Assembly (NCBI RefSeq): GCF_003696365.1 | Contig: NZ_RFFM01000003.1 | Coordinates: 186,001 to 250,000 of the forward strand | Reading direction: 5' to 3' | Length of the DNA: 64,000 bases | Source: Stutzerimonas zhaodongensis | GTDB lineage: Bacteria > Pseudomonadota > Gammaproteobacteria > Pseudomonadales > Pseudomonadaceae | Program-made: the position numbers and the translations under genes | In this document: positions 17,122 through 26,652 of the stretch, piece after piece | Numbering within the stretch: the first letter of the stretch is position 1 | Layout: every line of letters starts with the position of its first letter | Notes under the pieces: generated by a model | What the model was told of the DNA's origin: nothing | Database searches by the model: none | The model's input: the letters and a program-made list of their open reading frames with translations, nothing else

Positions 17122-19143
17122 CTAGCCCGCTTTGCCCCTGTCGGCCAATAAGCGTGTCGCCCCTTGGGGCTTCTGCGTGTACCAGACCACCCGGCTGACG
17201 CCGCGGGTGATAGCCACATAGGCCAGACGCAGGTTCTCATCAGCCATGGCCTGGTCATAGCTGTTACGAAAGAAGCCGCTGTAGGCGTAAAGCGCGTTGC
17301 GAAGCGGGTGGCGCTCGGCTGGCAGACAATCGTCGACGATGATTGCGACTTCGGCCTGCAGGCCTTTGGCGCGATGAATCGTGTAGGTTTTTACCGGGAG
17401 CTTTTTATCGAGCTGCGCCTCGATCGCCCGCAACGGCTCATTACGCCGGCTAAGTACCAGTACGGCATTGCGATCAGCGTCAGGGCGGCAGGCAACGTAT
17501 TCGCACTGAGCCTGAATGGCCTTGATCAGATCCGGCAGCCGCGCCTTTACATCGAAGCGCGTTACGAGCTTAACCCCGTGATCGCCCTGCTGCGTGGGCC
17601 GCGCCGCCTTGCTGACCTTGGCTTGTTTGAACGCGACACCGCTCAATACCGCTTCACCGTCGCGGATGATCGGCTCGATCGAGCGGTAGTTGGTTTCCAG
17701 CATCAGCACCTGGCTCTTCTTCGATGCGCCGCGGCCTGGGAAGTATTTATCGAAATCCATGAACAGCTCCGGCGAACTGCCGCGCCATCCATAGATGGAT
17801 TGCCAGTCGTCACCAATGGCCATCAGGCTTACCCCTTCGCCCTGACGCGCCAGCGCTCTGTGCGACGCCTGCAGCCATTGAACGATCTGGGGGGAAACGT
17901 CCTGGAACTCGTCGATCAGCAAATGGCTGAATGGCGCCAACACATCACTTCTCACGCTGAGGTCTGCTGTTGCCAATCGTTGCGTCAGCGTCTGGAATGC
18001 GCTGTTGAATGTAGTCAGTCCGCGGCTGGCGAGCAGCGCCTGGAAGTGCTTCCAGAACAGGATCAATGCCTCCACGAACGCTCGCTCACGAGGCGCGCAG
18101 TCCATCCGCGCCGGCTGCATCTGATCGATGCGAATGCCGATGCTCTCGATGAATCCGGCCTGAGCGTAAAAGGCTTCGAACAGCGGCATCGGGGTGAACT
18201 CGCCGGCCACTTTGAAGGCGTCCAGAGGCGCTTTGAGAACCTGTTTACCGCTGACCTGTTCTGGTTGTGGCAATTGCAGCAACTCATGCACCAAGCCTCG
18301 GAACGCCTCCACTTGGGCGTAGCATTCTTCATAAGCCTGTTTCAGCAGGCGCTGCTGTGCAGGCCGCAACCGCGACCCCATCAACGGATTGTCCAGCTCG
18401 GTAGCCAAGGCGCCCTTTTCGTCCAGTTGCTCGAACCAGACCGGCTTACCCAACACCTCCTTGGCAAGCACGGCCATCGCCGAGTGGAAGGTGCGTACAC
18501 AGTGCTTCGCACTCGCGGGGTCGAAATCGAAGTTCCAGAAGGAAAGCACACGCACCAGCTGATCACGTAACTGCGCGCACGATGCGTTGGTGAAGGAAAT
18601 GACCGTCAACCGCTCTGGCGCAATGTCCATGTGACAGAGCATGAACACCACACGCAGCACCAGTGTCGTGGACTTGCCTGAGCCAGCACCGGCAAAGATA
18701 CGTGTAACCGGGCTGTCGTTGAGGATCATCTTCCATTGTTCCTCCGATGGTGCAGCGATCACGCCAGCCTCCACCGCGCGACCAACGCGCAGGCGCATCG
18801 CCTGGACTTGTGAGTCCTCGACCGGCATTTTTGCCGGGCCGTAAATTCCGTCGCTGGCCTGCCTACTTCTGGACTTTGGCTTCGCAGTCTTCTCTGATTC
18901 ACTGGTCTGCTGCTTCGGTGCCCGGCCGGTTTTCTTGGCCGATACGCGACCCGGCTGTTTGCCCGGCCGCTTCACGACTTGCTTGGCGTTTTTCTTGGCC
19001 GTGGCACCTTTGCCGTCGGCAGCGCTGGGCCAGCGGCGCAGTACCAGATCCTCCTCCGACTGCACATAAGCAGACGTACGGGGGAAGCAACGCGCCAGCG
19101 CTCCGGACAACAGGAGTTTGTAGCGTTTGACAGCAGACAACAT
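17122..19143 (-). CDS. UvrD/Rep-family superfamily 1 DNA helicase with basic N-terminal extension
   Basis: The roughly 673-residue protein shows SF1A helicase motifs in order: AGAGSGKSTT (Walker A), VISFTNASCAQLRDQL, LIDEFQDVSPQIVQW (motif II), AIGDDWQSIYGWRGS (motif III), LETNYRS (motif IV), TIHRAKGLQAEVAII (motif V) and LAYVAITRG (motif VI). Before the core there is a Lys/Ala/Pro-rich low-complexity stretch of about 60 residues that is probably disordered and DNA-binding. The start is uncertain; MLSAVKRYK is favoured over an ATG 42 codons upstream. Sequence resembles helicase IV-like proteins more than UvrD itself. It lies divergent from the uvsE gene, which suggests a shared DNA-repair context. 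Confidence 0.85.
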   Translation of the reverse strand: MLSAVKRYKLLLSGALARCFPRTSAYVQSEEDLVLRRWPSAADGKGATAKKNAKQVVKRPGKQPGRVSAKKTGRAPKQQTSESEKTAKPKSRSRQASDGIYGPAKMPVEDSQVQAMRLRVGRAVEAGVIAAPSEEQWKMILNDSPVTRIFAGAGSGKSTTLVLRVVFMLCHMDIAPERLTVISFTNASCAQLRDQLVRVLSFWNFDFDPASAKHCVRTFHSAMAVLAKEVLGKPVWFEQLDEKGALATELDNPLMGSRLRPAQQRLLKQAYEECYAQVEAFRGLVHELLQLPQPEQVSGKQVLKAPLDAFKVAGEFTPMPLFEAFYAQAGFIESIGIRIDQMQPARMDCAPRERAFVEALILFWKHFQALLASRGLTTFNSAFQTLTQRLATADLSVRSDVLAPFSHLLIDEFQDVSPQIVQWLQASHRALARQGEGVSLMAIGDDWQSIYGWRGSSPELFMDFDKYFPGRGASKKSQVLMLETNYRSIEPIIRDGEAVLSGVAFKQAKVSKAARPTQQGDHGVKLVTRFDVKARLPDLIKAIQAQCEYVACRPDADRNAVLVLSRRNEPLRAIEAQLDKKLPVKTYTIHRAKGLQAEVAIIVDDCLPAERHPLRNALYAYSGFFRNSYDQAMADENLRLAYVAITRGVSRVVWYTQKPQGATRLLADRGKAG

Positions 19144-19469
19144 CGAAAGACCAACCAGAGCATCAACAGGTGATCGATATGTTAAGGGTTTTCTGCAACC
19201 CGCAGGCGCTCTAGCTCGGTGCCCCGACAGAATGAGCCGGTTTGACGTCAGCGCTGCATCGAACCGCAACGAGGGTCAGGTTGCCCAGTTGCGCTGCAGC
19301 CACCAGGCGCCACGATCAACGCTGCCACTGCTTCTTGTCGATCCCCACGCGTGGTTTGCGCGATTTTCTGGTGGCATTCGTCAGATGCATTGCACCGCGC
19401 GTAGCGCGCGCACACTAATCAGAACAGTCATTTTCGCGCCGAGCCTTGGCGCTATCAGCACAGGTAGTT
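19144..19469. other. Divergent intergenic region between helicase and uvsE
   Basis: About 320 bp if the shorter helicase start is right. It should hold both promoters. I see a short GCGCGTAGCGCGC palindrome near 19400 but no clear LexA box or T(G/A)TACA pair. Confidence 0.35.
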
Positions 19470-20492
19470 ATGTACAGAATCGGTTTTGCCTGCATGTACC
19501 GCCATCCGGGCCACAGCGGGTCATTGAAGGAACTTGAAACCATCGAGCGTGCTTTCAACCCCCGCTCGACCACGCTGCGCTGGCTCAACAGCGTGTCCCA
19601 GGAAGTGGCTCGGGAAAAACTCAACGGCATCATCGAGCACAACCTCGCTGCGCAACTGAGGCTACTCTACTATGTCGCAACCCTGCCAGAGCCGCTGCGT
19701 ATGCTACGCCTGAGCAGTGATCTGATGCCGTTCTACAGCCATCCGGAGGCCGCCGACTTCTATCGCCAGCCAGAAGTGCGCGACGTCATGGACCGCGGTT
19801 TCGGACGAATCGGTGAGCGCGCCAGGGCGTCGAACATTCGACTCTCGCTGCACCCCGGCCAGTACTGCGTGCTAGCGTCGGATAAGCCTCAAGTCGTCGA
19901 GAACAGCCTGGCCGAATTCGAGTACCACGCGGACATGATTCGCATGATGGGTTATGGACGCCAGTTTCAGGACTTCAAATGCAACGTGCATATCGCCGGC
20001 CGGCTAGGCGTAGATGGCATCCGTACAATCTGGCCCCGGTTGTCCAAAGAGGCACGCAACTGCATAACGTTCGAGAACGAGGAAAAGACCTACGGCGTCG
20101 ATGACTGCCTGCAGCTCGCCGACCTTGCTCCCGTGGTGTTGGATATCCACCATTGCTGGATAAACGAGGACGATTACATTGACCCGTATGACTCGCGGGT
20201 GGCACGGATCATCGACAGCTGGCACGGTGTGCGGCCAGCCATGCACTACTCGCAGCCACCGGAAAGCTTGATGGAGCTTGGGTTTCAGGCCAAAGACAAA
20301 CTGGAAATGCCGGCGCTGCTCGAAAAAGTCAGCAAGCGCGACCTCTATAGTCACAGCAAACGCATGTGGAATCGCTGGACCAATCTCTACGCCCGCGAGT
20401 TTCTTGACCGGTTCGACATCATGTTCGAAGCCAAGGACAAGAATCTGGCCACCTTGGACTACTACCGCGACTATCTAGCTGTGCACGAGTAG
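19470..20492 (+). CDS. uvsE: UV DNA damage endonuclease
   Basis: The 340-residue protein is a UvsE/UvdE TIM-barrel nuclease that nicks DNA 5' to UV photoproducts and other lesions. Family landmarks are the start YRIGFACMYR, RLSSDLMPFYSHPE, RLSLHPGQYCVL with a metal-binding histidine, TFENEEKTYGVDDCL, VVLDIHHCWIN and AMHYSQP. The ATG follows AGGT; an upstream TTG eight codons earlier is weaker. With photolyase about 6 kb away the cell has two independent routes for pyrimidine dimers. It ends 46 bp from a convergent gene. Confidence 0.92.
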   Translation: MYRIGFACMYRHPGHSGSLKELETIERAFNPRSTTLRWLNSVSQEVAREKLNGIIEHNLAAQLRLLYYVATLPEPLRMLRLSSDLMPFYSHPEAADFYRQPEVRDVMDRGFGRIGERARASNIRLSLHPGQYCVLASDKPQVVENSLAEFEYHADMIRMMGYGRQFQDFKCNVHIAGRLGVDGIRTIWPRLSKEARNCITFENEEKTYGVDDCLQLADLAPVVLDIHHCWINEDDYIDPYDSRVARIIDSWHGVRPAMHYSQPPESLMELGFQAKDKLEMPALLEKVSKRDLYSHSKRMWNRWTNLYAREFLDRFDIMFEAKDKNLATLDYYRDYLAVHE

Positions 20493-20538
20493 ACGGCTTC
20501 CTCTGGGAGAAGTCGCCTTAGATAGCCGCTGCCCAGGC

Positions 20539-21129
20539 CTAACTGAACCACTTCAACCATACCCAGCCAGCAAACAACACAATGCCGGCGATACCGATAG
20601 GCTTGGCGTGCCGGTTCCACAGATCCATTGCCGCCTTTCCCGCAAGCTGTATCAGCAGCGCAAGTCCAAAGTAGCGAATGCCACGCGCAATGCAGGCGGC
20701 AACTAGAAACAATGCAATCGGATATCCGCTGGCCCCCGCTACGAGCATGGCGATTTGAAACGGAATGGGAATGATCCCGATCGCCAGGATTGCCGTGAAC
20801 CCCTCTTCGCTGAACTGTTGATCAAAGGCTTCGTACGCTTCTTGCCCACCGAAGAAACCGACCAATGTATCGCCCCATTGGTCCATCGCGAAAACGCCGA
20901 GGTAATAACCAAACGTCGCTGCGGTAAGGTTGCCCGCCAGGGCAACGGCCGCGATGCGCCACTTACGATGGGGATGACACAGCATCCACGGTATGAGGAT
21001 CACCTCGATCGGTATCGGGACGAGCAAGGTTTCCATCATGGAAGCGAAAAACAGCAAGGTCATTGCGTGGCGGGATTTGTCCAGGCGATCTAACCAGGCG
21101 CGTGCAGACGTGAGACGGACTTGTGACAT
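20539..21129 (-). CDS. YqaA-family (DedA/VTT-like) membrane protein
   Basis: The 196-residue protein has about five membrane segments: LLFFASMMETLLVPIPIEVILIPW, IAAVALAGNLTAATFGYYLGV, TAILAIGIIPIPFQIAMLVAGASG, ALFLVAACIARGIRYFGLALL and GIAGIVLFAGWVWL. The sequence GIIPIPFQI, then a glycine-rich turn and ARGIRYF, is typical of YqaA proteins with a VTT domain. Related DedA proteins move lipids across the membrane; the YqaA branch is not characterised. No strong ribosome site was seen. Confidence 0.8.
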   Translation of the reverse strand: MSQVRLTSARAWLDRLDKSRHAMTLLFFASMMETLLVPIPIEVILIPWMLCHPHRKWRIAAVALAGNLTAATFGYYLGVFAMDQWGDTLVGFFGGQEAYEAFDQQFSEEGFTAILAIGIIPIPFQIAMLVAGASGYPIALFLVAACIARGIRYFGLALLIQLAGKAAMDLWNRHAKPIGIAGIVLFAGWVWLKWFS

Positions 21130-21376
21130 GAATGACCGGATCCAAACTGGGCAGGTTATGGCGCGCTGTCACGCCTGTTCATGGGAGTAGCCGGCCCCAA
21201 ACCCGTTCCCAAACGTTTCAGCAAAATTACCGCATAGCGAATTTATTACATGGTGTGTGTATATACCCGACCACAACGCTGCACTTTTCCCCCTTTGCTG
21301 AGTCAGTATTAATCCGAAGGTGCAGCGATCGATTCAAGCACCCATAAACCAGTAGTCGCTACGCGTGGTTTAGCCA

Positions 21377-23053
21377 ATGACCGACGACAAATACCGGACT
21401 GCTGTAGACGCCGCGGCGATCTACTCTGAAACGGATCTCCGCGGGACCATCACCCACATCAACGATCAGTTTTGCGCCATTTCCGGTTATACAAAGGAAG
21501 AGCTGATCGGCGCCAATCACCGCCTGCTTAACTCCGGTCAGCATCCCCCGGAGTTCTTCCGCGAACTCTGGGGGACCATATCCAATGGCGAGATATGGAA
21601 AGGTGAGATATGCAACCGGCGCAAGGATGGATCGCTGTACTGGGTAAACAGCACAATCGTGCCGATCAAGGATGACAAGGGGCAGCACGTCGAGAAATTC
21701 ATCTCCATCCGGTTCGACGTCACCGAAAAACAGGAGCTGCTGGAGGCTATGCAGTGGCGGGCGTCCCATGATGTGCTCACCACCCTGCCCAACCGCGTCT
21801 ATCTGCACGATCGTCTCCACCAGGCCATTTCCGCGGCACAGCGTCACGAGCACTCCCTTGCCGTATGCATCCTCGATCTCGATGGCTTCAAAGCGGTGAA
21901 CGACCGCTATGGCCATGCGATTGGCGATCTGCTGCTCGTTGAAGTCGCCAATCGACTCACTCGCGAGCTGCGAGCCGAAGACATGTTGGCCAGGCTCGGG
22001 GGAGACGAGTTCGTACTGCTGCTCGACCAGGTCGATGAAGAATTGCTTCCCGCTGCGCTGAAGCGCGTGCTGGACGTCATTGCAGTGCCATTCCATATCG
22101 ACGGGCATCTGCTCAAAGTAGCGGGCTCGCTAGGGGTGACCATCTACCCAAAGGACAACGAAGGCCCGGACACACTGCTGCGCCACGCCGATCAGGCGAT
22201 GTATGAGGCCAAGCAGAGCGGCCGCAATCGATTTCGCTACTTCGATGTTTCGATCAGCAAAAAAACACGAGCGACCTTCAAGACCATCGAGCGATTAAAA
22301 CAAGCGCTGGGTCAGGATGAGCTGCGTCTGCATTACCAACCGAAGGTTAACCTGCGCAACGGTACCGTGATCGGCTTCGAAGCATTGCTGCGGTGGGAAC
22401 ATCCGGAATGGGGATTGCTACCACCCGATGCATTTCTGCCCGCCGTGGAACGAACCGACCTCATTATCGATATCGGTGATTGGGTCATTGAGCAGACGTT
22501 GGAGCAAATACGATTATGGACAGCCGAGGGTCGTATCTGGCCCGTCAGCGTGAACATCGCAGCCCGACATTTTCAGCTTCCGGACTTCGTTGATCGTTTG
22601 CAGGCCCTGCTGGCCAAGCATCCCGATGTTGAACCGCGCATGCTCGACATCGAGATCGTCGAGTCCACGGCGATCGACAACCTCGAGCATGTCAGTCAAT
22701 GTCTAATCGATTGCCAGAAGATGGGCGTAACCTTTTCTCTCGATGATTTCGGCACAGGCTTCTCTTCACTCAGCTATTTGAAACGCCTGCCGGCGCAAAC
22801 CATCAAGATCGACAAATCCTTCGTGCGGGACATTCTTCACGATAAGGACGATCTGGCGCTGTCCGAAGCGATTATCAATCTTTCGCGAACATTCGAACGA
22901 GAGGTGATAGCCGAGGGCGTCGAGACGGATCTGCAAGAAAGCATGTTGCTGGGGATGGGCTGTTATCTGGCGCAGGGCTACGGTATTGCTGCGCCTATGC
23001 CAGCTGAGCAGGTGACCGATTGGGCAGCGCGATACGAATTGATGAATCGCTGA
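21377..23053 (+). CDS. PAS-GGDEF-EAL cyclic-di-GMP signalling protein
   Basis: The 558-residue soluble protein has a PAS domain at about 10-118 (aerotaxis-type NHRLLNSGQHP), a GGDEF domain with intact GGDEF at 208-212 and an RxxD inhibitory site (R199-D202). The EAL domain has EAL at 335-337, plus DDFGTGFSSLSYL, KIDKSFV and VIAEGVET, so phosphodiesterase residues look conserved. Both activities are possible; such tandem proteins often act mainly as phosphodiesterases. The ligand of the PAS domain is unknown. The ribosome site is weak. Confidence 0.9.
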   Translation: MTDDKYRTAVDAAAIYSETDLRGTITHINDQFCAISGYTKEELIGANHRLLNSGQHPPEFFRELWGTISNGEIWKGEICNRRKDGSLYWVNSTIVPIKDDKGQHVEKFISIRFDVTEKQELLEAMQWRASHDVLTTLPNRVYLHDRLHQAISAAQRHEHSLAVCILDLDGFKAVNDRYGHAIGDLLLVEVANRLTRELRAEDMLARLGGDEFVLLLDQVDEELLPAALKRVLDVIAVPFHIDGHLLKVAGSLGVTIYPKDNEGPDTLLRHADQAMYEAKQSGRNRFRYFDVSISKKTRATFKTIERLKQALGQDELRLHYQPKVNLRNGTVIGFEALLRWEHPEWGLLPPDAFLPAVERTDLIIDIGDWVIEQTLEQIRLWTAEGRIWPVSVNIAARHFQLPDFVDRLQALLAKHPDVEPRMLDIEIVESTAIDNLEHVSQCLIDCQKMGVTFSLDDFGTGFSSLSYLKRLPAQTIKIDKSFVRDILHDKDDLALSEAIINLSRTFEREVIAEGVETDLQESMLLGMGCYLAQGYGIAAPMPAEQVTDWAARYELMNR

Positions 23054-23151
23054 TTTATGAATAGTTAACTGCGGCTTCGGAAACAGCCAATGGTGAAGTG
23101 TGGTGGATATCCTGCGCTAACCTCCACCCGTCAGCGCAGGACGGCAGTGGG

Positions 23152-23370
23152 TCAGGAATTCCTTAGTTCGATGTGCTGCTCCCGACGTCTGGCCAATATG
23201 TCAGCTGCGATCAGCGCGAGCAAAGGCAGCACGCCAACCTTGAGGCCCAGCTCCCATGATCCAAGGAACCCAATCAGTACCGCTCCTACAACGACGATGG
23301 CAGCAACGCAGTGAGCGCAAAAGCGCCACAACTCGAGTGCAACGACCTGAGTGTTCTGGTTGTTGATCAT
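23152..23370 (-). CDS. Small two-helix membrane protein, unknown function
   Basis: A 72-residue product begins MINNQNTQVVALELWRF and has two hydrophobic segments (CVAAIVVVGAVLIGFLG and VGVLPLLALIAADILA). A charged tail RRREQHIELRNS follows. GAGGGG gives a strong ribosome site. I do not recognise the family. A TGTACA sits about 35 bp upstream of the start, the same half-site as in the light-response promoters, but without a 12-bp-spaced partner. It is convergent with the GGDEF-EAL gene. Confidence 0.6.
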   Translation of the reverse strand: MINNQNTQVVALELWRFCAHCVAAIVVVGAVLIGFLGSWELGLKVGVLPLLALIAADILARRREQHIELRNS

Positions 23371-23627
23371 AGTTAGCCCCTCTTTCTTGTTGTAATAAGC
23401 TTTGTACAATTTGAGAGTAGCCCTCCTGGCAAATGGTGCAAACACATTTTTGTTTCAGCAATGTGTCTATCTCGCAGGTTTCGGACGCTTCGTCGGCGTG
23501 TAAAACAGCATTGGCAAGGGGTGCGCTTGTTGATTGCCCTTGAATGCAAGCCTGGGAGCGCCCAAATTCACCACTGAATATTGCGATGAACGGTCATCGG
23601 TCGTATGGCATTTACCGTCTTTGTGCT

Positions 23628-24761
23628 CTACGAACCTCTGATTTCATCGAGTGCACGGCGCAGTATCTCGACCGTCCTATCTGCGTTTTTCAGTTTTTCG
23701 AGACCGAACAGCCCGATGCGAAACGTCTGGAAATCTGCTGGCTCGTCGCATTGAAGAGGCACACCAGCCGCTATCTGTAAGCCATGCGCGGCGAACTTGC
23801 TGCCGTTCTTTATACCCGGGTCATCTGTGTAGCAGACCACGACCCCGGGGGCCTGGAAGCCTTCCGCGGCAACGCTTCGAAAGCCACGCTCAGCAAGAAG
23901 CGCTCGTACCTCACGCCCCAGCTCCAGTTGCTGAGCCCTGAGCTTTTCGAATCCGTACCCCTGAGTCTCAAACATGATGTCACGGAAGCGGGCCAGCGAA
24001 TCGCTTGGCATGGTCGCGTGATAGGCATGCCCGCCCTGCTCATACGCTCGCATAATTTGCAGCCACTTCTTGAGATCACAGGCAAAGCTGCTGCTTTGCG
24101 TGGCCTCCACCTGGCGCTCGGCGGCCTCGCTTAGCATGACCAGCGCACAGCAAGGTGACGCACTCCAACCTTTTTGCGGAGCACTGATCAGTACATCTAC
24201 GCCGCAAGCCTGCATATCGACCCAGAGCGCGCCAGAAGCGATACAGTCCAGGACGAAGAGGCCACCCACCGCATGTACGGCGTCCCCTACCGCTTTCAGG
24301 TAATCGTCCGGCAGGACCATTCCAGAAGAGGTTTCTACATGGGGGGCAAACACGAGATCCGGCTTTTGTGCGGCAATGGTCGCGACCACCTCATCTACAG
24401 AAGGCGGCACGAACGCAGATTGTGCACCCGGCCCTGTTGATTGCGCTTTGAGCACTGTGGACTCGGCTGGTATCTGCCCCATCTCGAAAATCTGCGTCCA
24501 GCGATAGCTGAACCAGCCGTTGCGAATCACCAGGCACTTTTGGTCATGGCCGAGTTGGCGTGCTACGGCCTCCATTCCGAATGTGCCGCTACCCGGCACC
24601 ACGACAACAGAGTGAGCGTTGTAGACCGATTTGAGCAGGACGGAAATGTCGTTCATCACGCCCTGGAAAGAATGGGACATGTGGTTTAGCGAGCGGTCGG
24701 TGTACACGACCGAATATTCGATCAACCCATCAGGATCGACGTCTGGGTATAGCTCTGACAT
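23628..24761 (-). CDS. Class V aminotransferase (alanine/serine-glyoxylate type)
   Basis: The 377-residue PLP enzyme shows fold-type I class V features: VVVPGSGTFGMEAVAR, HVETSSGMVLPDDYLKAVGDAVHAVG, LFVLDCIASGALW with the cofactor aspartate, and SAPQKGWSASP with the PLP lysine. These resemble alanine-glyoxylate and serine-glyoxylate aminotransferases. The exact amino donor cannot be told. GGAGTGA precedes the chosen ATG; an upstream in-frame start was rejected. No pathway partners are adjacent. Confidence 0.82.
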   Translation of the reverse strand: MSELYPDVDPDGLIEYSVVYTDRSLNHMSHSFQGVMNDISVLLKSVYNAHSVVVVPGSGTFGMEAVARQLGHDQKCLVIRNGWFSYRWTQIFEMGQIPAESTVLKAQSTGPGAQSAFVPPSVDEVVATIAAQKPDLVFAPHVETSSGMVLPDDYLKAVGDAVHAVGGLFVLDCIASGALWVDMQACGVDVLISAPQKGWSASPCCALVMLSEAAERQVEATQSSSFACDLKKWLQIMRAYEQGGHAYHATMPSDSLARFRDIMFETQGYGFEKLRAQQLELGREVRALLAERGFRSVAAEGFQAPGVVVCYTDDPGIKNGSKFAAHGLQIAAGVPLQCDEPADFQTFRIGLFGLEKLKNADRTVEILRRALDEIRGS

Positions 24762-25339
24762 GGGAATCACTCCGCAATGAGAGGTCTGGATCGACCCTGC
24801 ACGAAGCCTGTGCGCTTTACAAGCGCAAGCTATTTGTAGCCAAGATCGAACGTTTGGTGCACAGAAGTGAGCATCAATCACGAGGAAGCCATGCCAGCTG
24901 AGCGCAGTGATGCCTCGACGGCGCCGCCATGAGAGCTCTCTGTCAATCCTCCGTCCGTCAGGACTGGCATCTATGCGTTTTTTGCCGGACGTACAGCCTA
25001 TCCAAAAATCTGACACCGCCCGCAATTCGCACTCCCCTATTCATAAGACTTCCAACGTTGTCGATGGCTGCTTTTGAAGTACATGGCACGTACGGAAATG
25101 ACCGATTTATTAAACGACGTATATTTGGCGGCGTTATTTCGTCGGATAAGATTTGATTACTTCACAGAACTAATTATAAATCCGCAACCGAAACGCGCTG
25201 GCCTCTCAAGCTGGGGTTTCGAACCAGTGGTCCGTTCTGTTCGTGGATGTACATGCTCAAGCAGCACCGCTTATTGACCGACCTCCCCTTGTCGCTACAT
25301 CGACCTAACGGGCCGATGTGCAAGATCACGGTGAGCTCA
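24762..25339. other. Intergenic region, AT-rich in its second half
   Basis: Nearly 580 bp between the divergent aminotransferase and GH5 genes. From about 25060 to 25200 the sequence is clearly richer in A+T than its surroundings and probably holds the GH5 promoter. Short open frames here have no family resemblance. No RNA gene or repeat was recognised. Confidence 0.4.
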
Positions 25340-26443
25340 ATGCCAACCAATTCATCTGTCCGCGGCCCCAAAGGCCTCTTGCCTGCCGTCGTGCTCTCCA
25401 CCCTTCTGGGTTTTCTCCCAAGCGTTGCCAATGCGCAGGTCACCAGTACAGCTGTCTCGGATCCGCAGCCGGCTACAGCACCCGTGCATTTGGTAGGTGT
25501 GAACTTGTCAGGGGCAGCGTTCGGCTCTTCCGTACTGCCAGGCAAGCACGGCACCAACTACATTTATCCCGCAGAGTCGTATTACAAGAAATACGCCGAG
25601 CAAGGCTTGAAGCTTGTTCGCCTGCCGTTTCTTTGGGAGCGTCTGCAGCCGAAGCTGGACGCTGATCTGGATGCCGCGCAGCTCGCCCTGCTCATCCAAT
25701 CACTGGATTTCGCTCATAAGCATGGCGTCAAGGTCGTGCTGGACATGCACAACTACTACCGCTATTACCGAGAGCCGATAGGGTCGCTGAGCGTACCGGT
25801 CGAATCATTTGCCGACACCTGGAAGCGCATCGCATTGAAAGTTGGCAACCACCCCGCCCTGAGCGGTTACGGCTTGATGAACGAACCGAGCACCAAAGGT
25901 CTTTGGGCCGATACCGCGCTGGTGGCTGCCAAGGAGATACGCAAGGTTGACAAGACAAACTGGATCTACGTGGCGGGGGATCGATACTCCAGCGCATGGC
26001 ATTGGCCGCAGTCCAATGCCCAGCTCATAGCCGACCCGTGGATGCGCGACCCTGCTAACAACCTGATCTTCGAAGCCCATATGTACCTCGATCGCGACAC
26101 GTCGGGCATGTATGCAGACAAGACCGAAACATTTGCACCCGATCTGGGCATCAAGCGAGCCAAGCCATTCGTAGACTGGCTGCGGGCTAACAATCTGCGT
26201 GGCTATATCGGCGAGATGGGCGTTCCGAATTACGCTCCCGATGCGATCCTCGCGATGGACAACCTGCTGGGTTACCTGCGCGAGAACTGCGTGCCTCTCA
26301 CCTATTGGGCTGCGGGTCCGTGGTGGGGAAAGTACATCCTTTCCCTTGACGTGACAGGCGGTGCCGAGCAACCGCAGTTGCCGGTACTTCGCAAGCACGC
26401 CGCCACACCTAACAGCTGCGCGACGATCGGCGCACCTATGTAA
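25340..26443 (+). CDS. Secreted glycoside hydrolase family 5 (cellulase-like)
   Basis: The 367-residue protein has a signal peptide (LLPAVVLSTLLGFLPSVANA, cleavage near residue 32) and a GH5 barrel. The acid/base glutamate is E182 in GYGLMNEPS and the nucleophile E292 in YIGEMGVP. LDMHNYYRYY and FEAHMYLDRD are also typical. No carbohydrate-binding module is present. The likely activity is endo-beta-glucanase, but GH5 covers many glycans. GGTGAG precedes the chosen ATG; an ATG 31 codons upstream would spoil the signal peptide. A strong terminator follows. No cellulose-synthesis genes are nearby. Confidence 0.85.
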   Translation: MPTNSSVRGPKGLLPAVVLSTLLGFLPSVANAQVTSTAVSDPQPATAPVHLVGVNLSGAAFGSSVLPGKHGTNYIYPAESYYKKYAEQGLKLVRLPFLWERLQPKLDADLDAAQLALLIQSLDFAHKHGVKVVLDMHNYYRYYREPIGSLSVPVESFADTWKRIALKVGNHPALSGYGLMNEPSTKGLWADTALVAAKEIRKVDKTNWIYVAGDRYSSAWHWPQSNAQLIADPWMRDPANNLIFEAHMYLDRDTSGMYADKTETFAPDLGIKRAKPFVDWLRANNLRGYIGEMGVPNYAPDAILAMDNLLGYLRENCVPLTYWAAGPWWGKYILSLDVTGGAEQPQLPVLRKHAATPNSCATIGAPM

Positions 26444-26463
26444 GCCACACAAGCAAAGCCCAA

Positions 26464-26490
26464 GGCCTGACGTCGTCGGGCCTTTTTTTT
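26464..26490 (+). terminator. Rho-independent terminator of the GH5 gene
   Basis: A 7-bp stem with one G-T pair (GGCCTGA / TCGGGCC) and 5-nt loop is followed by eight T residues. It lies about 20 bp after the GH5 stop. Confidence 0.88.
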
Positions 26491-26652
26491 GCCTGCATAC
26501 CAGCTTGAGTGTCGTCGCGGCGCCCATCTTCTCGAAGGGCCAATGCAGGCTGGATGGAACCAACCATCGATGCGGCAGGACGAACTCCTAGTGCCTGACT
26601 ACAGGCTCCTGAACGGCGACACGACGTCAGCCGATAAGCTCCGAGGATTGGA

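Noticed and set aside
17164-18570. 468-codon open frame on the plus strand
   Set aside because: It lies antisense inside the helicase gene, which shows all SF1 motifs in order. The frame has no recognisable domain and arises from high-GC codon structure.
19471-19500. TGTACA and TGTACC at the uvsE start as LitR sites
   Set aside because: Both lie inside codons for the conserved Met-Tyr pairs (MYRIGFACMYR) and are 24 bp apart, not the 18-bp period of the other sites. They are best explained by coding.
24762-25339. Small RNA or riboswitch in the long AT-rich gap
   Set aside because: I could not find a convincing conserved fold or terminator before the GH5 gene, so only the base composition is reported.
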